Position numbers and translations under genes: made by a program
Origin: Paramacrobiotus metropolitanus
Taxonomy: Eukaryota; Tardigrada; Eutardigrada; Parachela; Macrobiotidae
Direction: 5' to 3'
Length of the DNA stretch: 64,000 nt
Assembly (NCBI RefSeq): GCF_019649055.1
Contig: NW_026570227.1
Location: 1,550,001-1,614,000 of the forward strand
The notes under the pieces: model-generated
The model's database searches: none
What the model saw: the letters and a program-made list of their open reading frames with translations, nothing else
Told to the model about the DNA's origin: nothing
Shown here: positions 61,181-64,000 of the stretch, piece by piece
Numbering within the stretch: position 1 is the stretch's first letter
Layout of the letters: the number at the start of each line of letters is the position of its first letter

Positions 61181-61790
61181 GACCCCATTCGACCTCGAAA
61201 GTTTTTAGAGTAAATCTGGACAACTTTTCTCGCGTTTTTTTGATATGGAAACCATTTTTCAAAATTTTTTTTAAAGAAAAAATTTCTGACAGCCGGGGTA
61301 CCTCACGAACTTCAATCACAGTGGGCGATTGCAGTAGCGCCACTAACAAAACTTTTGTTTTTGCATTTTAAACACTTTTTATAGGTGAACCAATGTTGCT
61401 GATTCTGAATAATAATATTTTGTCAGAAATAGTTTTGTGGCAAGAAAAAATTTTTTTTTGATAAAAGCAAAATTTTGCAAATCTATATTCTAAGAATTTT
61501 AAATCATGAAATCCTTCCTTCCGATAACTAATACAATTTTCTGACAAAATTTTCAGAATCCACGACATCGATTCACCTAGAAAAAGTGTTTATAACGCAA
61601 AACGAAATGTTTTTTAGTGGCGTATTTGCAACCGCCCAAAAGGTTTGAGGGCGTATTGGGGCCCGGCAGTCAGCAATTTTCTCTTCAAACAATTTTTGAA
61701 AACGGTTTCTCTACATCATAAAAATGCGATAAAAATTATTCCGACGTAAGATTTGCTCTAAAAACAAAGTTTCCAGGTGGAGGGGGTTTT
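61181..61790. repeat. 0.6-kb imperfect palindrome (foldback/MITE-like)
   Basis: Arms 61181-61437 and about 61524-61790 are reverse complements with roughly 70-80 percent identity by eye. Matching pairs include tttttagagtaaatct / agatttgctctaaaaa, tagcgccactaacaaaa / ttttttagtggcgtatt, aaacactttttataggtgaa / ttcacctagaaaaagtgttt, and ttttgtcagaaa / tttctgacaaaa. No ORF and no proven target-site duplication. Confidence 0.75.
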
Positions 61791-63645
61791 GTATATTCAC
61801 CGATTCACCTGAACTCTAAATACTCACTTTCAAAAATGTAAATAACTACAAGTCTGCAAGCTGTCCATTTTAAAACATTTATATTGGTTAAATAAATTAA
61901 AAACTTAAAGAGCAAAATAACAAAATAGCCGGAAAAAGGGATGATGAGAAACTTCAGCAGCTAGGTACGGAAATTTTTAAATACTTCATTTGCTCAACTT
62001 TCAGGTCTCTGATTGAGAGAATATCGAATGTTAGAAACTTAGAATACCTTAGATAAATGTATATGTAAAAAATTATCTTCGAAGAAACTGATAGTTGCCG
62101 TTGAAACCAATTCAGAAACCCTGGTTTCCCACATTTCGTGTGCTGCTCTAAAATGCAAGATTAAAATGTAACAAAAGTAATGCAAACTAACATTCAAGGA
62201 ATTTCAAGAAATTCTGAAATTATGAATGAACGTTTCTAACTCAAAATTCATAATTAAATAATATTTCAATAAATTTGAATTGGAAACCGAATTATTGCTC
62301 TCAATGTTTAAATTATTCCCGAATTTAGCTTTGAATCGCTTTTACTTACAAGCGAATTCCAAAGTATTACTATATAAAACATTAAACTTCAGCGCAAAGC
62401 TTTTTTAAATTTAAATTTTTAATCCAGTAAGTTACTTTTTGAAATTTGTTTCTGCTGATTCGTTAAGTATACAGTCAACTTTTAATCAAAATCTGATTTC
62501 TATATTATTTTTTTGGATTTCGTGTCTGAATTCTTATCAGTTTTTATAATTCGCAGCAAATTTCCGAGGCATCGTTTTTGTTCAGGTATGATTCCAAACC
62601 GAATAAGTTCTAACTTATCAAATTACTTTTCCTAACGTTGCAATAGCAGTCAATCTGAACGTAACTGTCGATTAATTTTTTAACGGTTACCGCAAGTCTT
62701 AGCTCCTCAAAAATGCATATTATATTTTGACTTATTTTTTAACATTGTATCATTTGCTTTCTGGGAATGCAGCGGAAAAACAAACTTTTGCAAAAACAAT
62801 TAGATATTTTAATTTCCCTTAAATCTATTCGACAGTTATTTTCTGATCTGCAGATGACACAAAAGCATGAACATCTTTTGGGCTGAAAAACTTACCCCAG
62901 CATTCGATTAAGGAGATTTTACACGGAAGTAAAAGAAACATAGTGTCGCTAATTCTTTCAGGTTTTTAAATAATTTTTATATTTCCTGGGAACTATTCTA
63001 AAATTGAAAAGTAACTGCGCCGTTGTGCGGTGTGAACCGGTGTGGATATCCATGCGCATCTACTTACATGAAATTTTTGAACAAGATAGTTTGCATTCTA
63101 TAATGAGACCCTTGATATACCGATTTACTTTAGGTTATTGAAATTTCTCCATTTCTATAATTCTCCAAATGTATGGTGCGACCCCCAACAGCTTTCTTGT
63201 GGGTATATGCAATTCGACAAAATGTCTTGAGAGAATGTGAAAAAGTACGTGTGATTACGCGAAAGCGAAAGTTTTCTCGAAGTAAAACGTATTAATAGTA
63301 TCATGTACCCTGCGCTTCCGTTAAACTTATACAGAATTTATTAATTTCCAGGATTAATTCTGCAGCTTCAGCGCTTACGTGTTTATAAGACTGTACTTCA
63401 TACATTCGCTGCCTTATACAATAAAAATTAAACACCGCCGCCCGCTTGCCCTAAGGGCGTATGAGACCTTATACTAGTACTAATAACTTACAGTACGGCA
63501 GTTTTCGATTTTACGCTAATATCGCTCCTACTTCTACTTCGTTCCTACTTCCAGTTTAGACTTGTTGATTGGTTCCGACTTAAGCAATTCTTTAGTAGAC
63601 GACAAATCTGTTTCTTTTTGACTACAAGCTTTACCATTCTAAACG
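61791..63645. other. AT-rich gene-free stretch
   Basis: No supported ORF, RNA gene or clear repeat. The final 100-200 bp should contain the promoter of the BTB-Kelch gene K6. Confidence 0.5.
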
Positions 63646-64000
63646 ATGTCGAAGCGACCGAGTTCTGCCGATCATGCTTCTCACGATTGTCGGGCTGAAG
63701 AGTTCCTCCGCGGACTGCGTGAACTGCAGTCGACGGGGACGTTCTGCGATGTTGTTCTGAAGGGCTGCGAGGACTTTGCGGTGGGCATTCCCTGCCACCG
63801 CAACGTCCTCAGCGTGCACAGCGCCTACTTTCGGACCGTCTTCACGCAGGACTGGAAAGACTCATCTGAGCCGGTCTTCCAGCTGCACAACATCGACAGC
63901 AACACGTTGAACGAGTGAGTAGAGAAAGCACACAGCTGGAGCGCGGATAGTTTTAATTCTTAGCTATGGTCCACTGGGTAGGTTGGTCAAGTACGCATAC
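63646..64000 (+). CDS. BTB-BACK-Kelch protein K6, cut by window end
   Basis: Exon 1 is 63646-63914: MSKRPSSADH, TFCDVVLKGCEDFAVGIPCH, RNVLSVHSAYFRTVF, then TLNE and a donor (ACGA|GTGAGT) at the family position, phase 2. Exon 2 begins at 63982 after tgggtag and reads LVKYAY to the window edge. Most like K5, on the opposite strand. BACK and Kelch parts lie outside the window. Confidence 0.88.

Overview
The window is animal nuclear DNA. Genes are split by short GT-AG introns (many 50-400 bp), there are no operons or Shine-Dalgarno sites, and the families are animal ones: a rhodopsin-type GPCR, receptor tyrosine kinases, a serpin, BTB-BACK-Kelch adaptors, an F-box protein, LINE retroposon tails and a pogo/Tigger-type MITE. 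A small-genome ecdysozoan, most likely a eutardigrade, fits the compact genes and lineage-specific tandem expansions. That assignment is inference; nothing in the sequence proves the species.

Layout. 1-1852: 3' part of an orphan GPCR. 2.5-11.5 kb: a gene graveyard with at least four dead pieces of a receptor-kinase family, a stray serpin tail, one small candidate gene (3580-4266) and a pogo-like MITE. 12.6-14.1 kb: an intact serpin with a non-inhibitory-looking hinge. 14.4-15.6 kb: the largest of four modular foldback elements with (TTTCTTAGG)n cores. 16.4-31.4 kb: the central locus, two duplicated head-to-head receptor pairs. Each pair has a minus-strand receptor pseudokinase (A 16432-19006, 681 aa; B 24328-27088, 691 aa; both fully open) and a plus-strand receptor kinase (C 19866-23518; D 27857-31440; both damaged). 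All four share an unusual architecture: signal peptide, GH16 (laminarinase/beta-glucan-recognition-like) ectodomain without the catalytic motif, one membrane helix, and a tyrosine-kinase-like domain.

31.6-64 kb: a BTB-BACK-Kelch cluster on both strands. It has three intact genes (34109-36750, 50349-52909, 57100-59628), one with a frameshift (38098-41429), partial copies (46755-47515, and 63646 to the window end) and orphan exons (23901, 31614). Interleaved are an F-box gene (42809-45302) with a broken partial duplicate, a zinc-finger gene (54500-55529), two tRNA-like Pol III units, LINE fragments, satellites and a 0.6-kb palindrome.

How it may work (inference). The divergent receptor pairs share bidirectional promoters carrying exact Grainyhead-type AACCGGTT sites. 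They could therefore be co-expressed in epidermis as a sugar-sensing active/inactive receptor pair. The BTB-Kelch and F-box genes are probable substrate adaptors of cullin ubiquitin ligases. Both groups behave as fast birth-and-death arrays. Gene models were built by hand from splice sites, reading phase and paralogue comparison within the window; no database search was possible.
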